Both the position numbers and the translations under genes were made by a program. DNA of 64,000 bases from Salinisphaera shabanensis E1L3A (GTDB lineage: Bacteria; Pseudomonadota; Gammaproteobacteria; Nevskiales; Salinisphaeraceae): NCBI RefSeq assembly GCF_000215955.2, contig NZ_AFNV02000002.1:46370-110369 (forward strand), given 5' to 3'. Below the pieces are notes generated by a model. That model was not told where the DNA came from. It did not search any database and saw only the letters and a program-made list of their open reading frames with translations. Shown one piece after another: positions 20,091 to 28,264 of the stretch (positions are counted from its first letter, which is position 1; every line of letters starts with the position of its first letter).

Positions 20091-20717
20091 ATGCGTATTG
20101 GTCCCCTTCTGATTGTGCTCTGCGTAGCCACCGTCGCCTCCAGCGGTTGCGCCAATGATCCGCCGCCGCCCCCCGCGCTGGGCGATCGAGTCGAAACCTC
20201 GCCGGCGATGCCGCTGGCGCCCGAACGAGACCCGGTACTCGATTTGCTCGATTACGCCGCACAGCTACAACAAGCCACGCCCGACGCGCGTGCCGAGGCG
20301 GTTGCCGCCGCACGCGAGCAAGTCGATCAAAAGCCGAACGCACAGAGTTACGCCCATCTGGCGCTTGCCTTCGGAACGGCTGGTCAGCGCCGCTATACGC
20401 CCGACGAGGCAACACGCTACGCACAGCGTGCGTTGACAGCCGATGACGCCACCTGGAGCCCTGCGGCCACCCAGTATCTGCGCGATCTTGCCCGACTCTA
20501 TGCCGACAGCGCACGCAGCAACACGCGCAGCGAACCCGCGCCTCCGGCCCCACGCCCGGCCGCACCTGAACCCAAGACCGCTGCAGCGACTGACGATAGG
20601 CCGAACGCGCGCGCACGTGCGCATATCCGCGAGCTTGAACGCGAGCTCGACGAAGCCCGCCGCAAGCTGCGGGAACTGGCAGAAATCGAAAACCGACTCG
20701 GCGACTCCGGCTCATAG
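20091..20717 (+). CDS. QseG-like outer-membrane lipoprotein
   Basis: 208 aa from an ATG one base after the glrK stop. The signal peptide ends in VASSGC (lipobox Cys at residue 20), followed by a Pro-rich linker, a helical region and a C-terminal coiled coil (RELERELDEARRKLRELAE). Position, lipidation and coiled coil match QseG/YfhG, which in E. coli binds and activates the periplasmic part of the kinase. Sequence similarity to QseG is weak by eye, so the assignment rests mainly on context. The stop abuts the glrR ATG. Confidence 0.75.
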   Translation: MRIGPLLIVLCVATVASSGCANDPPPPPALGDRVETSPAMPLAPERDPVLDLLDYAAQLQQATPDARAEAVAAAREQVDQKPNAQSYAHLALAFGTAGQRRYTPDEATRYAQRALTADDATWSPAATQYLRDLARLYADSARSNTRSEPAPPAPRPAAPEPKTAAATDDRPNARARAHIRELERELDEARRKLRELAEIENRLGDSGS

Positions 20718-22076
20718 ATGGCACGCGGGGGCAAGATACTGCTGGTCGACGACGACCCGAGCCTGCGACGGCTGCTCGCGCTGCGTCTGGAAGGCGCCGG
20801 CCACAAGGTCGAAACCGCCGATAGCGGCATGGCGGCCCTGCGCGCTCTGGAGACCTACGGCGCGGACTGCGTCATTACCGATCTGCGCATGGATGGCATG
20901 GACGGCATGGCGCTGCTCGACCGCCTTAGCCACGCGCATCCCACGCTGCCGGTGATTCTATTGACCGCGCACGGCACCATTCCTGAAGCCGTGGCGGCGA
21001 CTCAAGGCGGCGCGCTGGATTTTCTGTCCAAACCGGTCGACAAGGACGTGCTGCTCGCGCGGGTCGATCAGGCACTCGAGCAAACCGGCGTTGGCAGCGA
21101 AGACTGGCAACAGATTTGGCGCTCTCGCATCGTCACCCGCTCGCCGTTGATGCATCGTCTGCTCGACGAAGCCAAACTGGTCGCCGCGAGCGACACCAGC
21201 GTGCTCATTACCGGCGAGTCTGGCACGGGCAAGGAGGTGCTGGCTCAGGCACTGCACGATGCCAGCCCGCGCTCACGTGCGCCGTTCGTGGCGATCAACT
21301 GCGGGGCGATGCCCGAACAGCTGCTTGAATCGGAATTGTTCGGCCACGAAAAAGGCGCGTTCACCGATGCCAAGCGAGCTCAGCAAGGCCTGTTTCGCAG
21401 CGCCGAGGGCGGCACCGTCTTTCTCGATGAAATCGGCGACATGCCAATCGCACTTCAAGTGAAGTTGCTGCGTGTACTCCAGGAACGTGAAGTGCGACCG
21501 GTCGGCGCATCGAGATCGCTACCGGTCAATGTACGCGTGATCTCGGCGACCCACCGCGACCTCGGCCGCGCCATCGAGCAGCAAAGCTTCCGGGAGGATC
21601 TCTACTACCGCCTGGCGGTCGTTACGCTTGCTCTGCCTGCACTACGTGAACGTCCGGAAGACGTCGCGCCACTTGCACGGCACTTTCTGGAAACCATCGC
21701 GACCCGTTCCGGCCGGCGTACGCGCGTGTATTCGCCGGATGCCATGGAAGCCCTTTGTCGGCACCACTGGCCAGGTAATATCCGCCAGCTCTCCAATGTT
21801 GTTGAACAAAACGTTGCGCTCACGCGGGGTCATGTGATCTCTGCCCAGGCGGTAGACAAGGCGCTGGCTGGCCATAGCGGCAGATCGGACGCGGCTGCGT
21901 CGCTGCAACCACTGGCCGAGGCTCGCGACGCCTTCGTACGCGACTATCTTGTACAACTGCTGCGCATAACCGAAGGCAACGTCGCCCGCGGTGCGCGTCT
22001 GGCCAAGCGCAACCGCACCGAGTTCTACAAGCTACTCAACCGGCACGCGATCGATCCCAACGACTACAAACGCTAG
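20718..22076 (+). CDS. glrR: Sigma-54-dependent response regulator GlrR
   Basis: NtrC-type activator, 452 aa: receiver domain with phospho-Asp55 (VITDLRMDGMDG), AAA+ domain with Walker A GESGTGKEV, sigma-54 contact loop GAFTDA (consensus GAFTGA) and Walker B GGTVFLDEIGD, and a Fis-type HTH in ARLAKRNRTEFYKLLNRH. The C-terminus closely resembles E. coli GlrR. Directly downstream is a TGTC-N10-GACA element, the GlrR binding pattern known from E. coli, ahead of a sigma-54 promoter. Confidence 0.93.
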   Translation: MARGGKILLVDDDPSLRRLLALRLEGAGHKVETADSGMAALRALETYGADCVITDLRMDGMDGMALLDRLSHAHPTLPVILLTAHGTIPEAVAATQGGALDFLSKPVDKDVLLARVDQALEQTGVGSEDWQQIWRSRIVTRSPLMHRLLDEAKLVAASDTSVLITGESGTGKEVLAQALHDASPRSRAPFVAINCGAMPEQLLESELFGHEKGAFTDAKRAQQGLFRSAEGGTVFLDEIGDMPIALQVKLLRVLQEREVRPVGASRSLPVNVRVISATHRDLGRAIEQQSFREDLYYRLAVVTLALPALRERPEDVAPLARHFLETIATRSGRRTRVYSPDAMEALCRHHWPGNIRQLSNVVEQNVALTRGHVISAQAVDKALAGHSGRSDAAASLQPLAEARDAFVRDYLVQLLRITEGNVARGARLAKRNRTEFYKLLNRHAIDPNDYKR

Positions 22077-22126
22077 CGCCGGTCGTTGCCGTCAGGCGAC
22101 ATCGAAATAACTCGATCACGCGTATA

Positions 22127-22144
22127 TGTCGCCTATCAGCGACA
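22127..22144 (+). promoter_or_regulatory. Putative GlrR enhancer (TGTC-N10-GACA)
   Basis: TGTC at 22127-22130, ten bases, GACA at 22141-22144. This exactly matches the activator site described for GlrR upstream of E. coli glmY. It lies about 195 bases upstream of the predicted start site, a normal enhancer distance. A weaker half match ends at 22101 (GACA at 22098). Confidence 0.75.
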
Positions 22145-22159
22145 TTAATTACACATAAT

Positions 22160-22172
22160 AATCAGCAACTTA
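22160..22172 (+). promoter_or_regulatory. Putative IHF site 1
   Basis: AATCAGCAACTTA fits the IHF consensus WATCARNNNNTTR at every defined position. It sits between the GlrR-type enhancer and the sigma-54 promoter, where a DNA bend would be useful. Confidence 0.55.
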
Positions 22173-22271
22173 CATATATTGCATATGTAGCGTCGCTGCA
22201 TGGCAACAGTCTGTACCCGGTCCCGGCCATACGAAGGGGCCAATACCGTTTTTGCCGCCCGGAATTCTTTT

Positions 22272-22284
22272 CAAATTATTGATA
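22272..22284 (-). promoter_or_regulatory. Putative IHF site 2
   Basis: On the reverse strand TATCAATAATTTG again fits WATCARNNNNTTR fully, within an AT-rich tract 20 bases upstream of the -24 element. Confidence 0.55.
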
Positions 22285-22303
22285 TTAATTAGATTTTAAT
22301 AGT

Positions 22304-22319
22304 TGGCACGGCGGTTGCT
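22304..22319 (+). promoter_or_regulatory. Sigma-54 (-24/-12) promoter
   Basis: TGGCACG-GCGG-TTGCT is a perfect match to the sigma-54 consensus TGGCACR-N4-TTGCW, with ten bases between GG and GC. The predicted transcript starts near 22330, 27 bases before the EF-hand ATG. Confidence 0.88.
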
Positions 22320-22356
22320 CTATCTGTTCTCAGATACGCATTGAAGTTAGTGATTC

Positions 22357-22638
22357 ATGAAGAAGCGCTACGCAGTTATGGCCGGCATCGCTATCGCCAT
22401 TCCCTTCGGGACGGCGCTGTCGAGCATCCAGGCTACAGCCGCGGAAACGGCGTCCGCCTCTTGGGCAACCATGGACGCCGACGCCGATGGTTCGTTGTCG
22501 CCGGAAGAAGTATCAGCGACGCCTTGGGAGGCCAAGTTCGACGCCATGGATGAAAATGGCGACGGCCAGGTCGATAAGGACGAATTCCAGAGTTACATGG
22601 ACGATATGCAGTCTTCGCAAGACAGCGAAGACCGTTAA
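22357..22638 (+). CDS. Small exported EF-hand calcium-binding protein
   Basis: 93 aa. A Sec signal peptide (residues 1-29, ending ATAAE) precedes an acidic mature part with two complete EF-hand loops, DADADGSLSPEE and DENGDGQVDKDE. Each has Asp/Asn at positions 1, 3 and 5, Gly at 6 and Glu at 12. It should bind Ca2+ in the periplasm; the function beyond that is unknown. It lies downstream of a perfect sigma-54 promoter and GlrR-type enhancer, so it is probably a direct target of the neighbouring GlrK/GlrR system. Three structured repeats and a terminator follow. Confidence 0.85.
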   Translation: MKKRYAVMAGIAIAIPFGTALSSIQATAAETASASWATMDADADGSLSPEEVSATPWEAKFDAMDENGDGQVDKDEFQSYMDDMQSSQDSEDR

Positions 22639-22670
22639 GAAAGGAGTTTGGGCAGCATTGCTGCCACACA

Positions 22671-22748
22671 GTTTTCGCCTGGTCGGGCTGGCGTCTCCCC
22701 GGTCCCCCCTCGTGCCTCGGCGTGGTTCGGCTCGGCACAGGCGAAATT
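22671..22748 (+). repeat. 78-nt structured repeat, copy 1
   Basis: First of three copies. The ends pair (TTTCGCCTG with CAGGCGAAA), enclosing a GC-rich core that begins GGCGTCTCCCCGGTCC and ends CGGCGTGGTTCGG. Confidence 0.85.
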
Positions 22749-22784
22749 AAATCGATACGCGTGCTTAAGTGGCGCGTATGACAA

Positions 22785-22862
22785 GTTTTCGCTTGGTCGG
22801 GCCGGCGTCTCCCCGGTCCCCCCTCGTGCCTCGGCGTGGTACGGCCCGGCCAAAGCGAAATT
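22785..22862 (+). repeat. 78-nt structured repeat, copy 2
   Basis: The core is almost identical to copy 1. The terminal stem differs on both sides (TTTCGCTT with AAGCGAAA), keeping pairing. A GGTCGGGCC/GGCCCGGCC inner stem is also possible. Confidence 0.85.
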
Positions 22863-22895
22863 TACAACGGCCTATTGTGTAAACGATCGGCCTAC

Positions 22896-22973
22896 GTTTT
22901 CGCCAGGGTCGGGTCGGCGTCTCCCGGTCCCCCCTCGTGCCTCGACGTGGTACGGCCCGGCCTCGGCGAAATT
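22896..22973 (+). repeat. 78-nt structured repeat, copy 3
   Basis: Same length, with one base added before the core and one C lost inside it. The terminal stem is TTTCGCC/GGCGAAA. Starts are spaced 114 and 111 bases along the series. Confidence 0.85.
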
Positions 22974-22984
22974 TCTCTTCGGAG

Positions 22985-23017
22985 ATAAAAAAACCGCCTC
23001 GAAGGCGGTTTTTTTAT
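22985..23017. terminator. Bidirectional rho-independent terminator
   Basis: ATAAAAAAACCGCCT / AGGCGGTTTTTTTAT, a 15-bp perfect stem with a CGA loop and T-tracts on both strands. It ends the EF-hand/repeat transcript and the convergent mpl transcript. Confidence 0.93.
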
Positions 23018-23040
23018 GGGCGCTATCAGAACAACCGCTT

Positions 23041-24393
23041 TCAACTCGCCAGCGCTTCCAGCAGTTTGCTATGAATGCCGCCGAAGCCGCCATTGCTCAT
23101 CACGACGACGCTGTCGCCCGGCGCCGCCATCGCCACCACGTCCGCCACCAGAGCATCCAGATCGCTAGAACGGGTAAGCGCCTCACCTAAGGGCTCGAAT
23201 ACGGCAGCCGTGTCCCAATCCAAGTCGGCGTCATACACGAACACGTGGTCGGCGTCGGCAAAGCTCGCCGCAAGCGTCTGTGCGTGGACGCCGCGACGCA
23301 TGGTGTTCGAGCGCGGTTCGAACACCGCCAATACGCGCCCGGTGTCCTGCCCTGCCCGCAGACCGGCCAGCGTCGTACGAATCGCGGTCGGATGATGGGC
23401 AAAATCGTCGAATACACGAATGCCGCCGGGCGTACCGCGCAGCTCCATGCGGCGCTTGACGCCCGCAAAGCCGGACAACGCCTCGATGGCCTGGGCCGGC
23501 ATCACACCGACATGCCGTGCCGCCGCGATAGCAGCGAGCGCGTTGGCGGCGTTATGCGCGCCCGTAAGCGTCCAGTGCAGCTCACCCACGTCCTCACCCA
23601 TATGGCGGATCAACAACCGGCTGGCGCCCGCGCAGAGCGCCTGAGCCTGCCAATCGGCCTGGGCGCCGGTGAAACCGACTGTCGGCGTCCAGCAGCCCCG
23701 CTGGAGTACATCATCCAGCTCGGGGTCAGCGGCGTTATGCAATATCTGTCCGTTGCCGGGTACCGTACGCACCAGATGATGGAACTGGCGCTTGATGGCT
23801 TTCAGGTCATCGAAAATATCGGCGTGATCGAATTCCAGATTATTGAGTACCAGCGTGCGCGGACGGTAGTGCACGAACTTCGATCGCTTATCGAAGAAGG
23901 CGGTATCGTATTCGTCGGCCTCGACCACGAAGAAGTCGCTCTCGCCCATCGCCGCGGACTGGCCCAGATCTGCCGCGATACCGCCGATCAGATAACCCGG
24001 TGCCATACCGGCCTGCTCGAGCACATACGCGAGCATGCTGGCCGTAGTCGTCTTGCCGTGGGTACCCGCTACAGCCAGCACCCAACGCGAGCGCAACACG
24101 TTCTCCGCCAGCCACTGCGGGCCGGAAATATAGTCGAGGCCGGCATCGAGCGTATATTCGACCGCCGGATTACCGCGACTCATGGCGTTGCCGATGATCA
24201 CCTGGTCGGGCGCCGGCTTGAGATGGTCGGCGCTGTAGCCGTCCATCACGTCAATACCGGCCTCTGCCAGTTGGGTACTCATCGGCGGATACAGACCGGC
24301 ATCAGAACCGGTTACGGTATGGCCGGCGGCGCGTGCCAGCAGGGCAACGCCGGCCATGAAGGTGCCGCCGATGCCGAGAATATGGACGTGCAT
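23041..24393 (-). CDS. mpl: UDP-MurNAc:L-Ala-gamma-D-Glu-meso-DAP ligase
   Basis: Murein-recycling ligase that attaches recovered tripeptide to UDP-MurNAc. 450 aa in the Mur ligase fold: N-terminal HILGIGGTFMAGVALLARAAG, the ATP loop AVAGTHGKTTTASML, the central FDHADIFDDL and C-terminal FDDFAHHPTAI motifs. MHVHILGIGGTFMAGVA at the N-terminus identifies Mpl rather than MurC. The stop faces the bidirectional terminator. Confidence 0.95.
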   Translation of the reverse strand: MHVHILGIGGTFMAGVALLARAAGHTVTGSDAGLYPPMSTQLAEAGIDVMDGYSADHLKPAPDQVIIGNAMSRGNPAVEYTLDAGLDYISGPQWLAENVLRSRWVLAVAGTHGKTTTASMLAYVLEQAGMAPGYLIGGIAADLGQSAAMGESDFFVVEADEYDTAFFDKRSKFVHYRPRTLVLNNLEFDHADIFDDLKAIKRQFHHLVRTVPGNGQILHNAADPELDDVLQRGCWTPTVGFTGAQADWQAQALCAGASRLLIRHMGEDVGELHWTLTGAHNAANALAAIAAARHVGVMPAQAIEALSGFAGVKRRMELRGTPGGIRVFDDFAHHPTAIRTTLAGLRAGQDTGRVLAVFEPRSNTMRRGVHAQTLAASFADADHVFVYDADLDWDTAAVFEPLGEALTRSSDLDALVADVVAMAAPGDSVVVMSNGGFGGIHSKLLEALAS

Positions 24394-24441
24394 TGAAAAA
24401 CCTCTGGTCGGGATACCGGGCGAATCGCGTACGAAGAGTGA

Positions 24442-24972
24442 CTAACCCAGCACCGAGAACGCGAGCAGCAGTAACACTTCGAAAGCAACGGCCGCACCGA
24501 CGCCCAGCCATAAACTGCCGTCGAGCGCATTGCGATAGATATGGCTATAGATCGCCAGTCCCCACAGCCCCATGGCGACATACGACAACGTCACAAAGCT
24601 GGGCGGCATCGTCACGCTCTGCGGATCACTCGCTTCACCGAGCGCCTGCAAATAGGGCGCCATTACATGCGTGGGCGCGAGCATGACAAGCGTGAGCGTG
24701 GCACCGGACGCGAACAATGCCGTCGCCGTCTGGTTGAATCGATTGGGCAGTTGACGGATACGCAGCACGGTGCGCACATACAATGCGAGCAACGCCGTGG
24801 CCAACCCCGCCTGAAGCGCTGCCGCGCCCGCAGGCAGTAACAGACCGACCTGCAGAAACAGCAAGATACAATAGGCCGCAGCACAGCCGATGAGCGTCGT
24901 CGAGTCCCCGGGCATATCCTGGGGGCCACGACGCAGCAGCATTAGTTCGATCACCCGCCGCGCAAAAACCAT
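24442..24972 (-). CDS. Unknown integral membrane protein
   Basis: 176 aa from an ATG at 24972 (MVFARRVIELMLLRRGPQDMP), with about five hydrophobic segments near residues 25-45, 50-67, 84-104, 125-143 and 153-173. I do not recognise the family; the layout recalls small Yip1-like membrane proteins. It lies 48 bases upstream of mpl on the same strand and only 15 bases from the divergent rnd start. The frame is open further upstream, but only by running antisense through rnd, which I reject. Confidence 0.65.
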   Translation of the reverse strand: MVFARRVIELMLLRRGPQDMPGDSTTLIGCAAAYCILLFLQVGLLLPAGAAALQAGLATALLALYVRTVLRIRQLPNRFNQTATALFASGATLTLVMLAPTHVMAPYLQALGEASDPQSVTMPPSFVTLSYVAMGLWGLAIYSHIYRNALDGSLWLGVGAAVAFEVLLLLAFSVLG

Positions 24973-24987
24973 GGACAACGCATCCTT

Positions 24988-26160
24988 ATGAAGCTTGTTA
25001 GAGCAACCGGCATGATACCGAAGCCACCGGAACACGTCGTTACGATCACGGATGACGCCGCCCTGGCCGAGTTCGCGGCGCGCATGCGCGAGCGTGACTG
25101 GATCGCGATCGACACCGAATTCCTGCGCGAAAGCACCTACTACCCGGAGCTCTGTCTGGTGCAGATCGCCGATGCCCATGAAATCGGACTGATCGACGTC
25201 ATCGCGCTCGACGACCTCGAACCACTCGCGGCGTTGCTGACCGATACGAGCGTGCTGAAAGTGTTCCATTCCGCGGAGCAGGACCTGGAAGTGCTCTACC
25301 AACGTTTCGGCACCATGCCCGCGCCGTTGTTCGACACCCAGGTCGCGGCCCCGCTGGTCGGACTCGACGACCAGATGGGCTATGCGCGACTGATCAAGGC
25401 GTTGCTCGATATCGAACTGCCCAAGGCGCATACCCGCACCGATTGGAGCAAGCGCCCGTTACCCACGGGCGCGCTGGACTACGCGGCCGACGATGTTCGC
25501 TATCTGGCCCTCGCCTATCACGTGATCGGCAACACGCTCGTAGAGCACGAGCGCGAGGCCTGGCTGGTCGACGATTTCGAACAGATGGTCCAACCAGAAC
25601 GTTTCGACGTCGATACCAGCGCGGCATGGCGCCGTATAAAGAGCTGGCATCGGCTCAATCCTGCCCAGCAGCAGGCATTGGCCGAGATCGCCGACTGGCG
25701 CGAGCGCGAAGCGATGGCCAGCGATCGGCCACGACGCTGGATTCTGGCGGACGATATCGTCATCGAACTCGCCAAACGCCGCCCCCAGAACGCCGACGCG
25801 CTGGGTGAGGTCCGCGCGCTACCCGCAAAGACACTGAATCGGCATGGCCAAGCGCTCCTTGCCTGTCTGCATGCGGCCGCTCAGCGCCCGGCCGAGCCAC
25901 TTGCGGCGCCGCCGGCACCGCCCACAGATGAAGAAAAGCGTCTCATCAAAATCGGCATGGATACTCTTTCCGAGCGCGCCGATGCCCACGGTATCGCTGC
26001 ATCGACACTGGCCAGCCGCAAGGAAATCGCGGCCATGGTGGCCGGTACGCGCGCGCTGCGGGTGTTATCGGGATGGCGCGCGTCAGTCGCTGGCGAGGCC
26101 GCGCTTGCGGCGATAAAAAACGCCGAAGCCGCGTCCGGCTCCGGCGTATCGAACCCTTAG
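24988..26160 (+). CDS. rnd: Ribonuclease D
   Basis: 3'-5' exoribonuclease for tRNA maturation. 390 aa: DEDD nuclease domain with IAIDTEFLRESTYYPELCL, KVFHSAEQDLEVL and DYAADDVRYLA, then an HRDC domain from about residue 215. The ATG at 24988 gives a slightly long N-terminus; ATG 25012 (MIPKPPEHVV) is equally possible and leaves more room for the divergent promoter. Ends close to the convergent adk. Confidence 0.93.
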   Translation: MKLVRATGMIPKPPEHVVTITDDAALAEFAARMRERDWIAIDTEFLRESTYYPELCLVQIADAHEIGLIDVIALDDLEPLAALLTDTSVLKVFHSAEQDLEVLYQRFGTMPAPLFDTQVAAPLVGLDDQMGYARLIKALLDIELPKAHTRTDWSKRPLPTGALDYAADDVRYLALAYHVIGNTLVEHEREAWLVDDFEQMVQPERFDVDTSAAWRRIKSWHRLNPAQQQALAEIADWREREAMASDRPRRWILADDIVIELAKRRPQNADALGEVRALPAKTLNRHGQALLACLHAAAQRPAEPLAAPPAPPTDEEKRLIKIGMDTLSERADAHGIAASTLASRKEIAAMVAGTRALRVLSGWRASVAGEAALAAIKNAEAASGSGVSNP

Positions 26161-26183
26161 CATAGCCGCCGAAGCGGCTATGC
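26160..26183. terminator. Hairpin between rnd and adk
   Basis: GCATAGCCGC-CGAA-GCGGCTATGC, a perfect 10-bp stem between two convergent genes. No T-tract is present, so it is only terminator-like. Confidence 0.55.
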
Positions 26184-26187
26184 CGCG

Positions 26188-26745
26188 CTAGCCTGCGGGC
26201 AGCGCCGCCTTGATACGGGCATAAATATCGTCGATTTCGCCGACACCGGCCACGGCCGTGAGCAGACCCTTGTCTTCGTAGAACTTCACCAGCGGCTGGG
26301 TCTGATCCTGATAGACCTTGAGGCGGTTGCGGATCGTTTCCTCGTTGTCATCGGAGCGTCCGCGGGCCATCAGGCGCTGTACGATCTCTTCGTTATCGAC
26401 CTTGATATGGACCACGCCCTGCAGAGGCCGGTTCATCTCGTCGAGCAGACTATCGAGGGCCTTGGCCTGGTCCAGGCTGCGCGGAAAACCGTCGAGAATG
26501 AAGCCGTTTTCGGTGTCGTCTTCGGCGAGACGCTCGCGAATCATGCCCACCACGATATCGTCGGAAACCAGTTCACCCGCATCCATCGCGGATTTGGCTT
26601 TCTTGCCGAGTTCGGTCTGGTTGGACACCGCGCTACGCAGCAGATCGCCGGTCGAAATCTGCGGCACGCCGAATTCGGCGACCAGCTTTTCACTCTGCGT
26701 TCCCTTACCCGAACCCGGGGCACCCAGCAGGACGATTTTCAGCAT
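26188..26745 (-). CDS. adk: Adenylate kinase, short type
   Basis: Interconverts ATP + AMP and 2 ADP. 185 aa: P-loop GAPGSGKGTQ (residues 8-17), AMP-binding ISTGDLLRSAV and DGFPRSLDQAKAL. Between LMARGRSDDNEETI and RLKVYQDQT the long LID insertion of E. coli Adk (214 aa) is missing, so this is the short variant seen in some proteobacteria. Monocistronic; transcribed towards rnd. Confidence 0.94.
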   Translation of the reverse strand: MLKIVLLGAPGSGKGTQSEKLVAEFGVPQISTGDLLRSAVSNQTELGKKAKSAMDAGELVSDDIVVGMIRERLAEDDTENGFILDGFPRSLDQAKALDSLLDEMNRPLQGVVHIKVDNEEIVQRLMARGRSDDNEETIRNRLKVYQDQTQPLVKFYEDKGLLTAVAGVGEIDDIYARIKAALPAG

Positions 26746-26926
26746 GATTTCTCCGCGAACGGCTTGGCGTTGTCATAACCAGAAGGTAGAGCGTTTTGCG
26801 CACACAACCCGAGCGTGCGCACGAACGAACGGTCGACGTTAATGATTCGCCTGGGGCAAGTCAATTTTCGGCGGCGCCAACTCTCAAGTATGCTTTGCGG
26901 CGCATCTGATCAGCCAGGATGAAGCC

Positions 26927-28189
26927 ATGACCCGAAAGAATGCCTTTTATGCTCAAAGCGGTGGTGTGACCGCCGTCATCAATGCCTCTGCTGCCGGCGT
27001 TATCGAAGCCGCGCGCGAGCACTCGGACAAGATCGGCACCGTCTACGCCGGGCGCGACGGCATCGTCGGCGCACTGACCGAAGACCTGATCGACACTTCG
27101 GCCGAATCGGCCGGCGCGATCGCCGCCCTCAAGCATACCCCGGCCGGCGCGTTCGGGTCAGCGCGCTACAAGCTCAAGGGTCTGGAAGAAAACCGTGCCC
27201 AGTACGAACGGCTGATCGAGGTCTTCAAGGCCCACGATATCGGCTATTTCTTCTACAACGGCGGCGGCGATTCGGCCGATACCTGTCTGAAGATCAGCCA
27301 GTTGTCGGAAAAGATGGGCTACCCGATCCAGGCGATCCATGTGCCCAAGACCATGGACAACGACCTGCCGCACACCGACTGCTCGCCCGGTTTCGGCAGC
27401 GTAGCCAAATACACGGCGGTATCGATTCGCGAAGCCGGTTTCGATCTGGCCAGCATGTGCAAGACCTCCACCAAGGTCTTCATTCTGGAAGTCATGGGCC
27501 GGCATGCCGGCTGGACCGCAGCCGCCGGCGGGCTGGCCAGCGAAGCCGACGGCCAGGATCCGCACGTGCTGCTGTTCCCGGAAATCGCCTTCGACGAAGA
27601 GAAATTCCTGGCCAAGGTCGACGAGACGGTCAAACGCCACGGCTATTGCACGATCGTGGCCTCCGAAGGCGTACGCAACGCCGACGGCGAATTCCTGTCC
27701 GATGCCGGCAGCACCGACGCCTTCGGTCACAAGCAGCTCGGCGGCATGGCGCCGACGCTGGCCGAACTGATCAAGAACAAGCTCGGCTACAAGTATCACT
27801 ATGCGATCGCCGACTATCTGATGCGTGCGGCGCGCCATATCGCCTCCCAGACCGATGTGGAACAGGCCTATGCCGTAGGCCGGGCCGCGGTGGAATACGC
27901 GGTGGCCGGCAAATCCGGCATCATGGTCTCGATCGTGCGCGAGTCCGACGAGCCCTATGAGTGGAGCATCGGTGAAGCGCCGCTGGATGAAGTGGCCAAT
28001 GTCGAAAAGATGATGCCGCGCGAATTCATCAGCGAGGACGGCTTTCATATCACCGAAGCAGCACGCCGCTATCTCAAGCCGCTGATCGCCGGCGAATCCT
28101 ATCCGCCCTACGCGGACGGGCTACCGCAGTACGCACGCCTGAAGAACGTGGCGGTGGAGAAGAAACTCAGCGAAGGCTTCGAGGTCTGA
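26927..28189 (+). CDS. pfp: Pyrophosphate-dependent 6-phosphofructokinase
   Basis: Phosphorylates fructose 6-phosphate using PPi, reversibly. 420 aa. The nucleotide/PPi loop reads NGGGDSADT. The Asp in place of the second Gly of the ATP-type GGDGS is typical of PPi enzymes, and PKTMDNDLPHTDC carries the Lys and Asp that characterise PPi-PFK. EVMGRHAGWTA binds fructose 6-phosphate. An inorganic pyrophosphatase gene follows 75 bases downstream on the same strand. Confidence 0.9.
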   Translation: MTRKNAFYAQSGGVTAVINASAAGVIEAAREHSDKIGTVYAGRDGIVGALTEDLIDTSAESAGAIAALKHTPAGAFGSARYKLKGLEENRAQYERLIEVFKAHDIGYFFYNGGGDSADTCLKISQLSEKMGYPIQAIHVPKTMDNDLPHTDCSPGFGSVAKYTAVSIREAGFDLASMCKTSTKVFILEVMGRHAGWTAAAGGLASEADGQDPHVLLFPEIAFDEEKFLAKVDETVKRHGYCTIVASEGVRNADGEFLSDAGSTDAFGHKQLGGMAPTLAELIKNKLGYKYHYAIADYLMRAARHIASQTDVEQAYAVGRAAVEYAVAGKSGIMVSIVRESDEPYEWSIGEAPLDEVANVEKMMPREFISEDGFHITEAARRYLKPLIAGESYPPYADGLPQYARLKNVAVEKKLSEGFEV

Positions 28190-28264
28190 AAGCACGTCAC
28201 GTAAAGGCATCGGTTACAATCGGTCGCCACAAATTCGATTATTCACCTTCGAAAGGGGTCTGCA

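Noticed and set aside
22648..23190. Open plus-strand frame reading through all three 78-nt repeats (FSPGRAGVSPVPPRASAW-type units)
   Set aside because: It begins at a TTG only one base from a Shine-Dalgarno-like AAGGAG, runs through the strong terminator and into mpl antisense. The frame is kept only because the repeats and spacings happen to be multiples of three; end-stem covariation fits a structured element better.
24973..25431. Extension of the unknown membrane-protein frame upstream
   Set aside because: It reads antisense through the RNase D nuclease domain, whose motifs are unmistakable.
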